Shown: positions 1 to 8,493, counted from the first letter of the stretch. The stretch: DNA of 64,000 bases from an uncultured Anaerotruncus sp. (GCA_900539775.1 UQDL01000003.1:124001-188000), one strand, 5' to 3'. Numbers and translations: made by a program. Notes: a model not told the origin generated them from the letters alone.

Positions 1-2
1 GG

Positions 3-270
3 CTTCGCGGCGAAATGATACGTGCAATAAATCCTCTCGGCTCTTATGGAATGCAGGGAATTATGGGCTCGCTTTCAAAACTTGCACTCGGCGCACTGCC
101 CCTGAAAAACTTAAATTGCACAAAAACGGCTATTTTCAGAAAGAACGGCACTTATTTTCGCACCTGTATTTTTAAAAGCAAAAACGCAGACAAAAATGCG
201 GTTGGTATTCTTTGACTGCACGGAGGCGGATATGTTATGGGCGCACCCGAAATGGCAGTTATGACCTTGC
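3..270 (+). pseudogene. alpha/beta hydrolase (esterase/lipase-like) remnant
   Basis: The frame is open from the window edge and reads through a possible ATG at 15 to an in-frame TGA at 213-215. It then continues in the same frame with LHGGGYVMGAPEMA, the HGGG oxyanion-hole signature of the HSL-type alpha/beta hydrolase family. The catalytic Ser, Asp and His regions expected downstream are absent, because by about 250-275 the sequence becomes P-type ATPase in another frame. Seen: the stop inside the conserved strand and the loss of everything after the HGGG motif. Inferred: a dead fragment, not an expressed gene. The 5' part may extend outside the window. Confidence 0.55.
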
Positions 271-632
271 CGAAAGCGCCAAATCCTTTGATGCGCTTTC
301 AAAAATCAACGGCAACATAACCGTGCGTGTAATCAGAAACGGAAAAACAATAATTCTTGAAAAATAAAACATAGCTGCAGGTGACATTTTATTGCTTTCC
401 GCAGGCGATAAAATAGCGGCCGACTGCCGATTGCTTGAAAGCACGGCCTTGTCGGTTGATGAATCCGCGCTCACAGGCGAAAGCATTCCGGCAAATAAAA
501 ACGCCAAGTTGAATATTGCAGATGAAAAAATGCCGCTTGCAGAACGGGCAAATATGATATACAGCGGCACATTCATACCAGATGGCAATGCCAAGGCAAT
601 TGTTACGGCAGTGGGTAATTCCACGGAATTCG
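242..632 (+). pseudogene. P-type cation ATPase remnant (actuator-domain fragment)
   Basis: Frame 2 encodes a fragment aligning with the stretch before and within the actuator domain of P-type (Ca2+/cation) ATPases: KINGNITVRVIRNGK, then NIAAGDILLLSAGDKIAADCR, then the diagnostic SVDESALTGES loop and a YSGTFI segment. A TAA at 365-367 interrupts the frame just before NIAAGD. The phosphorylation (DKTGT), nucleotide-binding and membrane domains are all missing. The 3' end runs directly into MerR-like sequence near 625-635. It is a truncated, stop-containing relic of a gene normally around 850-900 codons long. Confidence 0.75.
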
Positions 633-963
633 CCTTTTTTGCGATGAGGATATTGAATGGCTGAACATAATTGAGTGCCTTAAGAGAACAGGCATGCAAC
701 TGTCTGATATTAAAGAATACATAAACATGGCCATGCCGGGCGATGAAACTATAGATGAATGCCTGCAAATGTTTTTACACCGCAAAGAAGAAACCGAGCA
801 GCAAATAAAAGAACTTGAGAAAACACTTGAAACAACAAATTATAAAATTTGGTTTTATGAAACGGCAAAAGAAAAAGGCACAACAGAAGGCATTGCCTGC
901 AAGTGCATGGATGTGCCGGAGAAATTCAGAGCTGTTAAAAGGAGAATTTCAAATTCTTCATAA
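628..963 (+). pseudogene. MerR-family regulator, C-terminal remnant
   Basis: In the frame of the ATG at 694 the sequence reads GIRLFCDEDIEWLNIIECLK, then RTGMQLSDIKEYINM, which is the second half of the MerR winged-helix DNA-binding domain. A helical dimerisation region (EETEQQIKELEKTLETTNYK) follows to a TAA at 961-963. The first recognition helix and a start codon are missing; a TGA at 616-618 closes the frame upstream. The remaining 89-codon ORF from 694 could in principle be translated but would lack the DNA-reading half. Its direct fusion to the ATPase relic suggests a deletion junction near 625-635. Confidence 0.65.
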
Positions 964-1125
964 AAGATTTTTCAACGAATAAATTTGCCTTTTTTTCAAA
1001 TAATAAATTTACATAAATTGTGGAAATATATATCGCAATATGATATAATAAATTAAAATTTTATGCTTTTTGCATAGAAATTTTAATCATACACAAATAT
1101 TTTTATTTATTTAAGAGGGAAAATT

Positions 1126-2520
1126 ATGAATGAAACAAACTTCAGGCCGTTTGGCATACGGGATAAACTGGGTTATATGTTCGGCGATTTCGGAAACGAC
1201 TTCACATTTTTGCTTTCATCAAGCTTTTTGATGAAGTTTTACACCGATGTTATGGGCGTAAACGGCTACATTGTAGGCATTGTTATGATGGTTGCAAGAT
1301 TTGTGGACGCTTTCACAGATGTTGCAATGGGCAGAATTTGTGACAGAAGCAAAATGACTCCGGCAGGCAAATTCAAACCTTGGATTCGCAGAATGTGCGG
1401 CCCGGTGGTTGTTGTTTCTTTTTTGATGTATCAAAGCGGGCTTGCAAATATGCCTCAATGGGCAAAAATAATTTATTTGGCAATAACTTACATCTTATGG
1501 GGTTCGGTTTTCTATACCTCCATTAATATTCCATACGGATCCATGGCATCGGCAATTTCAGATGACCCGGGCGACAGACAATCACTTTCCACCTTCAGAA
1601 CGATGGGCGGAATGTTTGCGGGCGCATTCATTATGGCCGGCGTGCCGCTTATGATTTACGACAAAGTGAACGGCAACGATGTTTTAAGCGGCAAAAAATT
1701 CACTATTGTTGCAGGCGTTTGCTCTGTTTTGGCTTTAATTTGCTATTTACTTTGCTATTCGCTTACAACAGAAAGAATCAGAACTCAAGCCACAACAAGC
1801 GCAATGCAGCAAAACAGCGTTGGCAAAATGCTTAAAAATGCATTAAAAAACCGTGCTTTGATTTCAATTATAGTTGCTTCCGTTTTCATGTTGATTTCTC
1901 AGCTCACAATTCAGCAAATGGCAAACTATGTGTTTCCAAACTATTACGGCAACGCAAAGGCTCAAAGCCTTTCAATGGTTGTTATGGGCGGCGGCATGAT
2001 TGTTGCGGCGGTAATTGCAAAGCCGCTTGCCAATAAGATAGGCAAAGCGGAAATGAGCGTGGCGGCAAATCTAATTGCAGGTGCAGTGTGCATTATTCTC
2101 TACTTCTTAAGGCCGCAAAATGTTTGGGTTTATGTTGCTTTTCAATTTGTTTCTTGGTTTGGGCTCGGCGTCTTTTCAATGGTTACCTGGGCACTTATCA
2201 CAGATGTTATCGATTATTCGGAAATCAAAAACGGAATCAGAGAGGACGGTTCCGTTTACGCACTTTACTCCTTTGCGCGCAAGCTTGGGCAGGCCGCTTC
2301 GGCAGGGCTCACGGGCGCATTGCTTTCCCTTATAGGATACAGTCAATCAACTGCATTTACAGACAAAGTTAAAGAGGGCATTTTTGATATCTCAACACTT
2401 GTGCCGGCCGCCGGCTTTATTGTGCTTGCACTGATACTTTGGTTTTGGTATCCGCTTCACAAAAAGCAGGTTGATGAAAATGTTGCAATTCTCAGAAAAA
2501 AACACTCCGGCAACGAGTAA
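1126..2520 (+). CDS. GPH-family sugar:cation symporter (MFS)
   Basis: A 464-residue membrane protein of the glycoside-pentoside-hexuronide:cation symporter family (MelB/YicJ type), expected to import a glycoside or oligosaccharide with Na+ or H+. The N-terminus shows the family pattern DKLGYMFGDFGNDF, and the helix containing Asp61 and Asp65 (RFVDAFTDVAMG) corresponds to the cation-site aspartates of MelB. A further conserved block, SWFGLGVFSMVTWALITDVIDY, lies in the C-terminal half. About 12 membrane segments are visible and the length is normal. The SD AAGAGGG precedes the ATG at a good distance. It stands alone between the relic region and a terminator, so the substrate cannot be deduced from neighbours. 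Confidence 0.88.
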   Translation: MNETNFRPFGIRDKLGYMFGDFGNDFTFLLSSSFLMKFYTDVMGVNGYIVGIVMMVARFVDAFTDVAMGRICDRSKMTPAGKFKPWIRRMCGPVVVVSFLMYQSGLANMPQWAKIIYLAITYILWGSVFYTSINIPYGSMASAISDDPGDRQSLSTFRTMGGMFAGAFIMAGVPLMIYDKVNGNDVLSGKKFTIVAGVCSVLALICYLLCYSLTTERIRTQATTSAMQQNSVGKMLKNALKNRALISIIVASVFMLISQLTIQQMANYVFPNYYGNAKAQSLSMVVMGGGMIVAAVIAKPLANKIGKAEMSVAANLIAGAVCIILYFLRPQNVWVYVAFQFVSWFGLGVFSMVTWALITDVIDYSEIKNGIREDGSVYALYSFARKLGQAASAGLTGALLSLIGYSQSTAFTDKVKEGIFDISTLVPAAGFIVLALILWFWYPLHKKQVDENVAILRKKHSGNE

Positions 2521-2630
2521 ATTTAACCCACATAGCAGCCTTATATAAAGCAGCATATTTTCAGGAAAATCAAGCCATATTCCTCCGGCCAAAATTATAT
2601 TACTAAACTTAACGATTTAAAAAAGAGCAT

Positions 2631-2666
2631 AAAAACCGCCGATACTTTCGTACCGGCGGTTTTTTG
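2631..2666 (+). terminator. Rho-independent terminator (bidirectional)
   Basis: An ACCGCCG/CGGCGGT stem with a loop around TACTTTCG is followed by a T run on the plus strand and preceded by an A run. It lies between the convergent ends of the symporter gene and the MraY-like gene and can serve both. Confidence 0.85.
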
Positions 2667-2685
2667 TTATTACAGTATTCTGTTG

Positions 2686-3642
2686 TTATTTACAAATAAG
2701 AAAACAAACGGCGGAGAAAAGCACCTGAACGAGAGAAAATCTTATAACCACTTGGGTATCTGACCAGCCGTGGTTTTTTCGCATCTCATCATGAATGGGA
2801 GTTCGCACATTTTTGAGCACCTCTATTTTGAAAAAGCGCTTCAAGAAAATCTTGATAAGGCCTGCAATTCCATCCACAAGAAGCACTGCCGAAAGCAAAA
2901 TATAAGCAAAAGGATGCCCTGATTTTAAAATCATTATAACAATGATAAGACCAAGCGGCCTTGAGCCTGCATCGCCCATAAGTTGCGAGCTTGGGCTTGT
3001 ATTAAAGCAAAGATACGCCGCAAGAACGCCTATCATTATAAATCCAAACACCGAATATTGAACTCCGATTTCCTCAAAGAACAACACAGTAATGCTGAGC
3101 AAAGAAACAATGCCGAGGGAAGCACAAAGCCCGTCTACCCCGTCTGCACAATTTGTAACATTTATACCGAGCCACAACAAAATCGTTGAAAGCACTGCAA
3201 AAAGCACGGGATGAATGCTTACGGAATGATTGAAAATAACAAAGCTTGTTGGATTATTGCACACAAACACAACAGATATCAGGGTGCAAACAACCAAATC
3301 AATGAATCCTTTTTTATAATCGGACCACGGTTTATCCGATGCATCATCAAAATAACCGCTCAACATTTCAACAAAAATCAAAGCAGCATAGCACAAAAGC
3401 TCTGCCTTAACAGGCATAAAGAAAACAGAGCAAAGCACAAACACGGCAATCATAACCAAGCCGACTCCTCTGATTTTGCCTTTTGAAGCCTCACCGTTTA
3501 CAGCAAACGCCCTGCCCTTATCCTTTGGCAAAAACGGCAATTTTATTTTTAGCAAAACAAAACAAATTGCAAATGCCGCAAAAAATGCGGCGGTGATATA
3601 TTGCCTTACTCCGGCAATATTGCTGAAAATATTATACAACAT
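2686..3642 (-). CDS. MraY/WecA-family polyprenyl-phosphate phospho-sugar transferase
   Basis: A 318-residue polytopic protein of the polyprenyl-phosphate HexNAc-1-P transferase superfamily. Family motifs appear in order: a GTPTMGG-like region reduced to SKGKIRGVG (54-62), the acidic pair SGYFDDASD (95-103), NCADGVDGL (164-172), MGDAGSRPLG (222-231) and HDEMRKNHGWS (284-294), the last resembling the MraY HHHFE...GWSE motif. About ten membrane helices are present. The enzyme would attach a sugar phosphate (in MraY, phospho-MurNAc-pentapeptide) to undecaprenyl phosphate. It is not in a mur/dcw cluster and its motifs are divergent, so it may be a second, specialised copy. It is monocistronic with its own promoter. 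Confidence 0.75.
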   Translation of the reverse strand: MLYNIFSNIAGVRQYITAAFFAAFAICFVLLKIKLPFLPKDKGRAFAVNGEASKGKIRGVGLVMIAVFVLCSVFFMPVKAELLCYAALIFVEMLSGYFDDASDKPWSDYKKGFIDLVVCTLISVVFVCNNPTSFVIFNHSVSIHPVLFAVLSTILLWLGINVTNCADGVDGLCASLGIVSLLSITVLFFEEIGVQYSVFGFIMIGVLAAYLCFNTSPSSQLMGDAGSRPLGLIIVIMILKSGHPFAYILLSAVLLVDGIAGLIKIFLKRFFKIEVLKNVRTPIHDEMRKNHGWSDTQVVIRFSLVQVLFSAVCFLICK

Positions 3643-3682
3643 TTTTAATAATCCTGCCTAAACACATAATTTAACTTAAAAC

Positions 3683-3711
3683 ATTATATTACAATTTTCG
3701 CCGGCAGTCAA
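3683..3711 (-). promoter_or_regulatory. SigA promoter of the MraY-like gene
   Basis: On the minus strand TTGACT (3706-3711) and TATAAT (3683-3688) are separated by 17 bases and sit about 40 bases upstream of the start codon. Confidence 0.7.
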
Positions 3712-3747
3712 CCGCATAAGTCTTGCGAATTTTAGGCATTAAAACAC

Positions 3748-3785
3748 AAAAGGGAGTGAGCGTTGCGAAACGCACTCCCTTTTTA
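3748..3785 (-). terminator. Terminator of the cstA gene
   Basis: AAAGGGAGTG and its complement CACTCCCTTT form a long stem, followed by a T run when read on the minus strand, just after the CstA stop codon. Confidence 0.8.
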
Positions 3786-3808
3786 TTGTTTGCCTATTTA
3801 AGAATATA

Positions 3809-5533
3809 TCAAGCATCTGCCGATTCTTTGCTTTCTGCTGAAACCTCTGCAACCTCGCTGCCTTTTTTACTCTTTAAATAACTCTTAAAGGAATTAACAA
3901 CAATGATAAGTCCGAGAGTTATAAGCAAAACGGCTACAACAAGCTGAAGCGCCGAACCAAAAACATCAGTGCCGGCGGAAATTGCCTTAACAAGAGCGAT
4001 AACTCGCTGAACAAGCGCAGTAAACGTTACACAAAGCATAATGATCATAGGCGGGAAAAGCATTTTATTGCTTCTGCCGGTAACCTTGAGGAATACACAA
4101 AGAGTTATAAGCACAAGTGCGCTTAACAGCTGATTTGCAGAACCGAAAAGCGGCCAAACCTTTTCATAGCCGATTTTCGTGAGCACAAAACCACAAAGCA
4201 AAGTTATAATCGTTGCAAAATACGGATTGCAAAGCACCTTGCGCCAAGGCTTTGCGTGCTGCATATCATCAACGCTGAAAATTTCCTGAAACGACATTTT
4301 GCCTATGCGGGCAACAGCATCAAGAGTTGTGAGTGCAAGTGCGGAAACGCACATGGTCATAAATACAGTGGCTACATTAACCGGCATTCCCATTTTTTCA
4401 AAAAAGCCTGCAACACCGCGGCTGAAAATTTGAAACGGAGTGCCGTCTGCCGGAGTGCCGTTTTTAGCGGCTGCTGCACCGGCAACGCAAAGAGCAAGCA
4501 CGGCCAAAACACTTTCAAGAATCATTGCGCCGTAACCAACCTTAAGCATATCTTTTTCATTTGCAATGGTTTTGGAGGAGGTGCCGGACGAAACAAGGCT
4601 GTGGAAGCCCGAAACGGCACCGCATGCAACCGTTACAAACAAAATCGGAAACATTGTGCCAAGCTTTTCATTTGTAAATCCCGTGAAAACAGGCAAATTC
4701 ATTGTTGGATGGCCGATTATAAGGCCTACTGCCGCACCGAGAATCATGCAAACAAACATAATAGTGGTCATATAATCTCTCGGTTGCTTCATAAGCCAAA
4801 TAGGAACAACGGCTGCAACAAAAATATAAGCAAAAACCACATAGCTCCAACCGTCTTTGCCAAGAACAATGGGGCACTTAATGCCAATAGCAAACGAAGC
4901 AACTATGAAAACAACGCCCAAAAGGAATTCTTTCCAGCCCGAGAAATTAAATTTCTTTTGAATAAGGCCGAATATAACAGCGAAAACCATAAACATGATT
5001 GAAACCATACCTGCAGAACCGTTTGCGCCTGCAGCGGCAAGCTTTGCGCCAGATGCCGCATCAAATGCATTAAACGTGCCGGAAACCATATCGGCAAAAA
5101 CCGCAATGATAAGCAAAGAAAACAGCCAGCAGAAAATAGTGAAAAGCTTTCTGCCAAGCTTGCCGATATATTTTTCAATCAGCATACCCATTGATTTGCC
5201 TTGATTTTTTACAGATGCGTAAAGTGCACCGAAATCCGTTACCGCACCAAAAAAAACACCGCCTATCAAAATCCAAAGCAAAACGGGAAGCCAACCAAAC
5301 ACGGCAGCCTGAATTGCACCGGTTACGGGGCCGGCGCCTGCGATTGATGAAAACTGGTGGCTGAAAACAGTCCAGCCGTTTGTAGGCACATAGTCTTTTC
5401 CGTCGTTATATTTAACTGCCGGCGTTTCCGCTTTCGGATCAATGCCCCATTTTTTTGCAATGTGGCGGCCGTAAAGCGTGTAGCCCACACCAAGAACAAC
5501 AACAGATATTAAGACAATTACCAATGTGTTCAT
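3809..5533 (-). CDS. cstA: CstA-family transporter (carbon starvation protein)
   Basis: A 574-residue membrane protein with roughly 16 helices. It shows the CstA signatures FSHQFSSIAGAGPVTGAIQAA near residue 60-80, KNQGKSMGMLIEKYIG, and GFHSLVSSGTSSKTIANEKD in the middle. CstA proteins take up pyruvate and, by some reports, peptides or amino acids. The length is that of the shorter Gram-positive type. The start ATG at 5531-5533 has the SD AAAGGAGATG. It is the only gene behind a T-box leader, so its expression is likely raised when an aminoacyl-tRNA is scarce. That points to an amino-acid-linked or peptide substrate here rather than plain carbon starvation, although the substrate is inference. 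Confidence 0.88.
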   Translation of the reverse strand: MNTLVIVLISVVVLGVGYTLYGRHIAKKWGIDPKAETPAVKYNDGKDYVPTNGWTVFSHQFSSIAGAGPVTGAIQAAVFGWLPVLLWILIGGVFFGAVTDFGALYASVKNQGKSMGMLIEKYIGKLGRKLFTIFCWLFSLLIIAVFADMVSGTFNAFDAASGAKLAAAGANGSAGMVSIMFMVFAVIFGLIQKKFNFSGWKEFLLGVVFIVASFAIGIKCPIVLGKDGWSYVVFAYIFVAAVVPIWLMKQPRDYMTTIMFVCMILGAAVGLIIGHPTMNLPVFTGFTNEKLGTMFPILFVTVACGAVSGFHSLVSSGTSSKTIANEKDMLKVGYGAMILESVLAVLALCVAGAAAAKNGTPADGTPFQIFSRGVAGFFEKMGMPVNVATVFMTMCVSALALTTLDAVARIGKMSFQEIFSVDDMQHAKPWRKVLCNPYFATIITLLCGFVLTKIGYEKVWPLFGSANQLLSALVLITLCVFLKVTGRSNKMLFPPMIIMLCVTFTALVQRVIALVKAISAGTDVFGSALQLVVAVLLITLGLIIVVNSFKSYLKSKKGSEVAEVSAESKESADA

Positions 5534-5565
5534 AAAAAAACATCTCCTTTTATACTAACAGCCCT

Positions 5566-5910
5566 AGGCAAATAAAAAAGCCCCGCCCTGCACAATCAAT
5601 TAAGATTTTGCAAAGGCGAAGGCATAAGCTTAAATTTTTTAAGTTTGCGTGCATCCGTGTTACCACTTTGCTTGCCGGCAGAAGCCGACCGCTCAATCAC
5701 CGCCCAAACATTCTGCTGTGCAAAACATTCGGAAAGCGCTCCATATAACGGTGGAACCCGGCTTTATCTACTTGAATTTCTTTGGATAAAGCTGCTTGCA
5801 GGTGAGGGCCAAACGTGCCTTGTTGCCGACTTCCACAACCGACGGCTTTCTGTGAGCGGTGATACGCATGGTCATTTCCTGTTCATTGCATTTGGCTGTT
5901 AAATTTATAG
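5566..5910 (-). ncRNA. T-box leader upstream of cstA
   Basis: Read on the minus strand the leader shows the T-box parts in order. A Stem I region contains CACAGAAAGCCGTCGGTTG (5839-5857 area). A probable specifier stretch CCCTCACCTGC follows, with CTC (Leu) at 5804-5806. Then comes the linker AGTAGATAAAGCCGGGTTCC through CCACCGTTA (5745-5773). The T-box core AGTGGTAACACGG lies at 5655-5667. A GC-rich terminator hairpin with a T6 tail (about 5573-5620) ends it. The mechanism known for this family is antitermination by uncharged tRNA. The specifier assignment is tentative: GCC (Ala) lies in the adjacent register. Confidence 0.85.
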
Positions 5911-5914
5911 TTTT

Positions 5915-5944
5915 ATGTTAGTACTAAAGCAACAATTTGTCAAA
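5915..5944 (-). promoter_or_regulatory. Promoter of the T-box/cstA transcript
   Basis: TTGACA (5939-5944) and a TAACAT -10 (5915-5920) are 18 bases apart on the minus strand, immediately upstream of the T-box leader. The stretch from 5945 to about 6045 holds nothing else recognisable. Confidence 0.55.
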
Positions 5945-6044
5945 CAAAATCAAAAATTTTGTTATTTAGCCCAAAGCAAGGCTGAAATAAAAGCCCTCAT
6001 TTAGACAATATTTAAGTATTCCGCAACAAAATCAAGCTTCCGTT

Positions 6045-6090
6045 AAAAAAAAGAACTCTGCCGCCTTACAACGACAGAGTTCTTTTTATA
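6045..6090 (-). terminator. Terminator of the aldolase-like gene
   Basis: AAAGAACTCTG pairs with CAGAGTTCTTT around a 15-base loop; a long T run follows on the minus strand. Confidence 0.8.
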
Positions 6091-6152
6091 AAGACAGAGA
6101 GTGCAACACATTATAATGCATTGCGAAAAAATCGCCTGCGCCGCAAAATAAT

Positions 6153-7130
6153 TTAGAAATTATCAAGCAGGGATTTGTAAAACTCACAGTAGTCTTTTCT
6201 GTTATCGGCTGTGAAAGCAACAGCCTCACGAGGATGGCGATTCAACTGCCCCGTGAGCATATATTGCACATCATAGCCCCATTTAACGCCGTTTTCTTTA
6301 AGAGGAATCATATATTTTTCAATAAAAGTAAGCAAACTGTAAAGATTATATTTCGGATTTTTCAAAAAGCCAAGCAAAAGCTCCATTGCGCAATTTCCAG
6401 CTCCCCTTCCCATTCCCGATGCGGTGGCATCAAGATATGAAACACCGTATGAAAGAGTTTCTATCGTGTTTGCAAAAGCAAGATTTTGATTATTATGTGC
6501 ATGAAACCCTATTGCCTTGCCGTATTTCTCTCCTATTTCAAGATATTTTTTAGCAAGCGCACCTGCGGTTTCCGGATACAACGAGCCGTAAGAATCCACA
6601 AGATAAATAACATCAACATTTGTTTCGCCGAGCAATTCAAGAGCCTCTTGAACCTGATCTCCCGAAGCCTGGCTGATTGCCATAATATTGCAGGTGGTTT
6701 CATAGCCTAAATCATGAAAATATTCTATCATTTCAATGGCCGCCGGAATTTGATGAATATAGCACGCAACACGCACCATATCAATAACAGATTCGCTTTT
6801 AGGTATAAAATCTTCTTTAAAATCACACCTGCCGACATCAGCCATAACCGCAATTTTCATATCCGAAACATTATCGCCGACTATGCTGCGTATATCTGCC
6901 TCATCACAAAACTTCCATTTGCCGAATTTGTTTACATCAAACAGATTTTTAGATGCACGGTAACCAAATTCCATATAATCAACGCCGCTTTTAACATTTG
7001 TTTTATAAAGCTCCGTTACAAATTCATCCGTAAACTCAAAATTATTGCAAAGGCCGCCGTCCCTGACTGTTGCATCGAGCACTTTAACATCGGTGCGAAC
7101 GGTCATCATATTACCTTTTCTCGGTGCCAT
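6153..7130 (-). CDS. DRE-TIM metallolyase / 4-hydroxy-2-oxovalerate aldolase-like enzyme
   Basis: A 325-residue protein of the HMGL-like DRE-TIM superfamily. The N-terminal LDATVRDGG (18-26) is the family's D-x-T-x-R-D-G metal and catalytic motif. DYMEFGYR, YLVDSYGSLYPETAG and GFHAHNNQNLA (metal-binding His pair) follow at the expected spacing, then GMGRGAGN. Family members use a divalent metal to make or break C-C bonds next to a keto acid. This short form lacks the regulatory domain of isopropylmalate synthases, so a 4-hydroxy-2-oxoacid aldolase activity is most likely. No acetaldehyde dehydrogenase partner is present. It follows serCA on the same strand but has its own promoter. Confidence 0.7.
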   Translation of the reverse strand: MAPRKGNMMTVRTDVKVLDATVRDGGLCNNFEFTDEFVTELYKTNVKSGVDYMEFGYRASKNLFDVNKFGKWKFCDEADIRSIVGDNVSDMKIAVMADVGRCDFKEDFIPKSESVIDMVRVACYIHQIPAAIEMIEYFHDLGYETTCNIMAISQASGDQVQEALELLGETNVDVIYLVDSYGSLYPETAGALAKKYLEIGEKYGKAIGFHAHNNQNLAFANTIETLSYGVSYLDATASGMGRGAGNCAMELLLGFLKNPKYNLYSLLTFIEKYMIPLKENGVKWGYDVQYMLTGQLNRHPREAVAFTADNRKDYCEFYKSLLDNF

Positions 7131-7190
7131 AAAATCATCTCCTGTTTGGCTGCAAAATTTCCAAATAAAAATGCCGGGTTTGGTACTTCA

Positions 7191-7219
7191 TTGCTTTAAA
7201 GTCACAACGCTTTAAAGCG
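7191..7219 (-). promoter_or_regulatory. Possible operator: paired GCTTTAAAG sites in the 5' leader
   Basis: The palindrome CGCTTTAAAGCG (7208-7219) and a second copy of GCTTTAAAG (7192-7200) lie 17 bases apart, between the -10 box and the start codon of the aldolase-like gene. The position fits a roadblock operator. The binding protein is unknown. Confidence 0.4.
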
Positions 7220-7229
7220 GATTAGTGGT

Positions 7230-7258
7230 ATTATAACAAAGTGCATTTTATTTGTCAA
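7230..7258 (-). promoter_or_regulatory. Consensus SigA promoter of the aldolase-like gene
   Basis: A perfect TTGACA (7253-7258) and a perfect TATAAT (7230-7235) are 17 bases apart on the minus strand. A promoter this strong, with a palindrome just downstream of it, suggests repressor control. Confidence 0.85.
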
Positions 7259-7274
7259 CACAAATATAAAAAAA

Positions 7275-7312
7275 TAAAGCGAAAGTGCTTTTTCGGCACC
7301 TTCGCTTTTTAA
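7275..7312 (-). terminator. Terminator of the serCA operon
   Basis: AAAGCGAAAGTGC pairs with GCACCTTCGCTTT with one mismatch and carries T-rich flanks. It separates serA from the aldolase-like gene. Confidence 0.8.
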
Positions 7313-7329
7313 AAACTTCAATCAAATAA

Positions 7330-8493
7330 TCACTTTATAGTGCGAACTCTTACAACACCGTCAAGCTTTTCAAGCTCTGCAACAACGCTGTCAAGATCAT
7401 CCGAATCAAGATCCAAAATGCTGTAAGCAACATCGCCTCTGTTTTTATTTTCAAAATTTTCAATATTCATGCCGCTTTTGCTGATCACATCGGTGATTGT
7501 GGCAATCATATTCGGCTGATTTTTTTGAATGATTGTAATTCTCGCCTTGCCGCATCTCGGGCTTGAAGCAGCCGGCATGTTAACAGAATTTCTAATGTTT
7601 CCGTTTTCAAGAAAATCTATCAATTCCTCTGCACCCATTGTTGCGCAGTTTTCTTCACTTTCGGGGGTTGAGGCGCCAAGGTGAGGCATGGCGATAACGC
7701 CGTCTACTCCGATAAGATCCGCAGACGGGAAATCTGTTACATAAGCAGCCATTTTACCCTCATCAAGAGCGGCAATAATATCTGCCGAATTTGCAAGATC
7801 GCCTCTTGCAAGATTTATGATTCTGACGGAATCTTTCATCTTGGCTATATTGGCAGCGCAAATCATTTCTTTTGTTTCGGGAGTAAGAGGAACATGAACG
7901 GTGATATAATCTGCTTTAGGATAGATTTCATCAAGCTCGTTTATTACCTGCACATCTTTTTTTAATGTTTCTGCTGCTGCAGGAGTAAGAAAAGGATCAT
8001 AACCGATAACATTCATTCCAAGATCGGAAGCGGCGTTAGCAACCAATCTGCCGATAGCACCAAGGCCGATTACAGCAATGGTTTTACCTTTAAGCTCAGG
8101 ACCGGAAAAAGCAGACTTACCCTTCTCAACGCTTTTGCTTACATTTTCGTCATTCTTAATTGTTTTGCACCATTCAATAGCTTTAGTTACCTTTCTGCTT
8201 GAAAGAAGCAGAGCGCAAACAACAAGTTCTTTAACGGCATTTGCATTTGCACCGGGAGTATTAAAAACAACTATTCCTTCCCGTGTGCAACGGTCTACCG
8301 GAATATTATTTACGCCGGCACCTGCCCTTGCGATTGCAAGAAGAGACTTTGGCATTTCCATATCGTGCATTGCTGCGGAACGAACCATGATTGCATCGGG
8401 ATTTTCAATACCGTCGCCGTAAGCATATTTTGATTTATCAAATTTTTCAAGGCCGACTGCGGAAATCTTATTAAGTGTTTTAATATTAAACAT
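7330..8493 (-). CDS. serA: D-3-phosphoglycerate dehydrogenase
   Basis: A 387-residue NAD-dependent enzyme converting 3-phosphoglycerate to 3-phosphohydroxypyruvate, the first step of serine synthesis. The Rossmann motif GLGAIGRLVANAASDLG is near residue 142-158, the D-2-hydroxyacid dehydrogenase signature with INLARGD is near 225, and the catalytic His is in AMPHLGAST. A C-terminal ACT domain (about 315-387, starting ARITIIQKNQPNMIATIT) implies allosteric control, usually by serine. This is the short clostridial form without the intervening ASB domain. The ATG overlaps the serC stop by one base (TAATG), so the two are translationally coupled. Confidence 0.93.
   Translation of the reverse strand: MFNIKTLNKISAVGLEKFDKSKYAYGDGIENPDAIMVRSAAMHDMEMPKSLLAIARAGAGVNNIPVDRCTREGIVVFNTPGANANAVKELVVCALLLSSRKVTKAIEWCKTIKNDENVSKSVEKGKSAFSGPELKGKTIAVIGLGAIGRLVANAASDLGMNVIGYDPFLTPAAAETLKKDVQVINELDEIYPKADYITVHVPLTPETKEMICAANIAKMKDSVRIINLARGDLANSADIIAALDEGKMAAYVTDFPSADLIGVDGVIAMPHLGASTPESEENCATMGAEELIDFLENGNIRNSVNMPAASSPRCGKARITIIQKNQPNMIATITDVISKSGMNIENFENKNRGDVAYSILDLDSDDLDSVVAELEKLDGVVRVRTIK

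Noticed and set aside
213..215. Possibility that TGA is read as Trp or another amino acid in this organism
   Set aside because: The TGA in the hydrolase relic and at 38615-38617 are in decayed frames. Functional genes such as the radical SAM gene (stop at 14547-14549) and the ABC ATPase at 41277 end in TGA, so the standard code applies.
1018..1049. Promoter for the GPH symporter (TTGTGG and TATAAT)
   Set aside because: The -10 looks good, but the spacer would be 20 bases and no better -35 was found, so no firm call was made.
4256..5002. 248-codon open frame on the plus strand opposite cstA
   Set aside because: It lies entirely within the well-supported cstA gene, is rich in Asn, Lys, His and Cys as antisense shadows are, and has no domain or SD.
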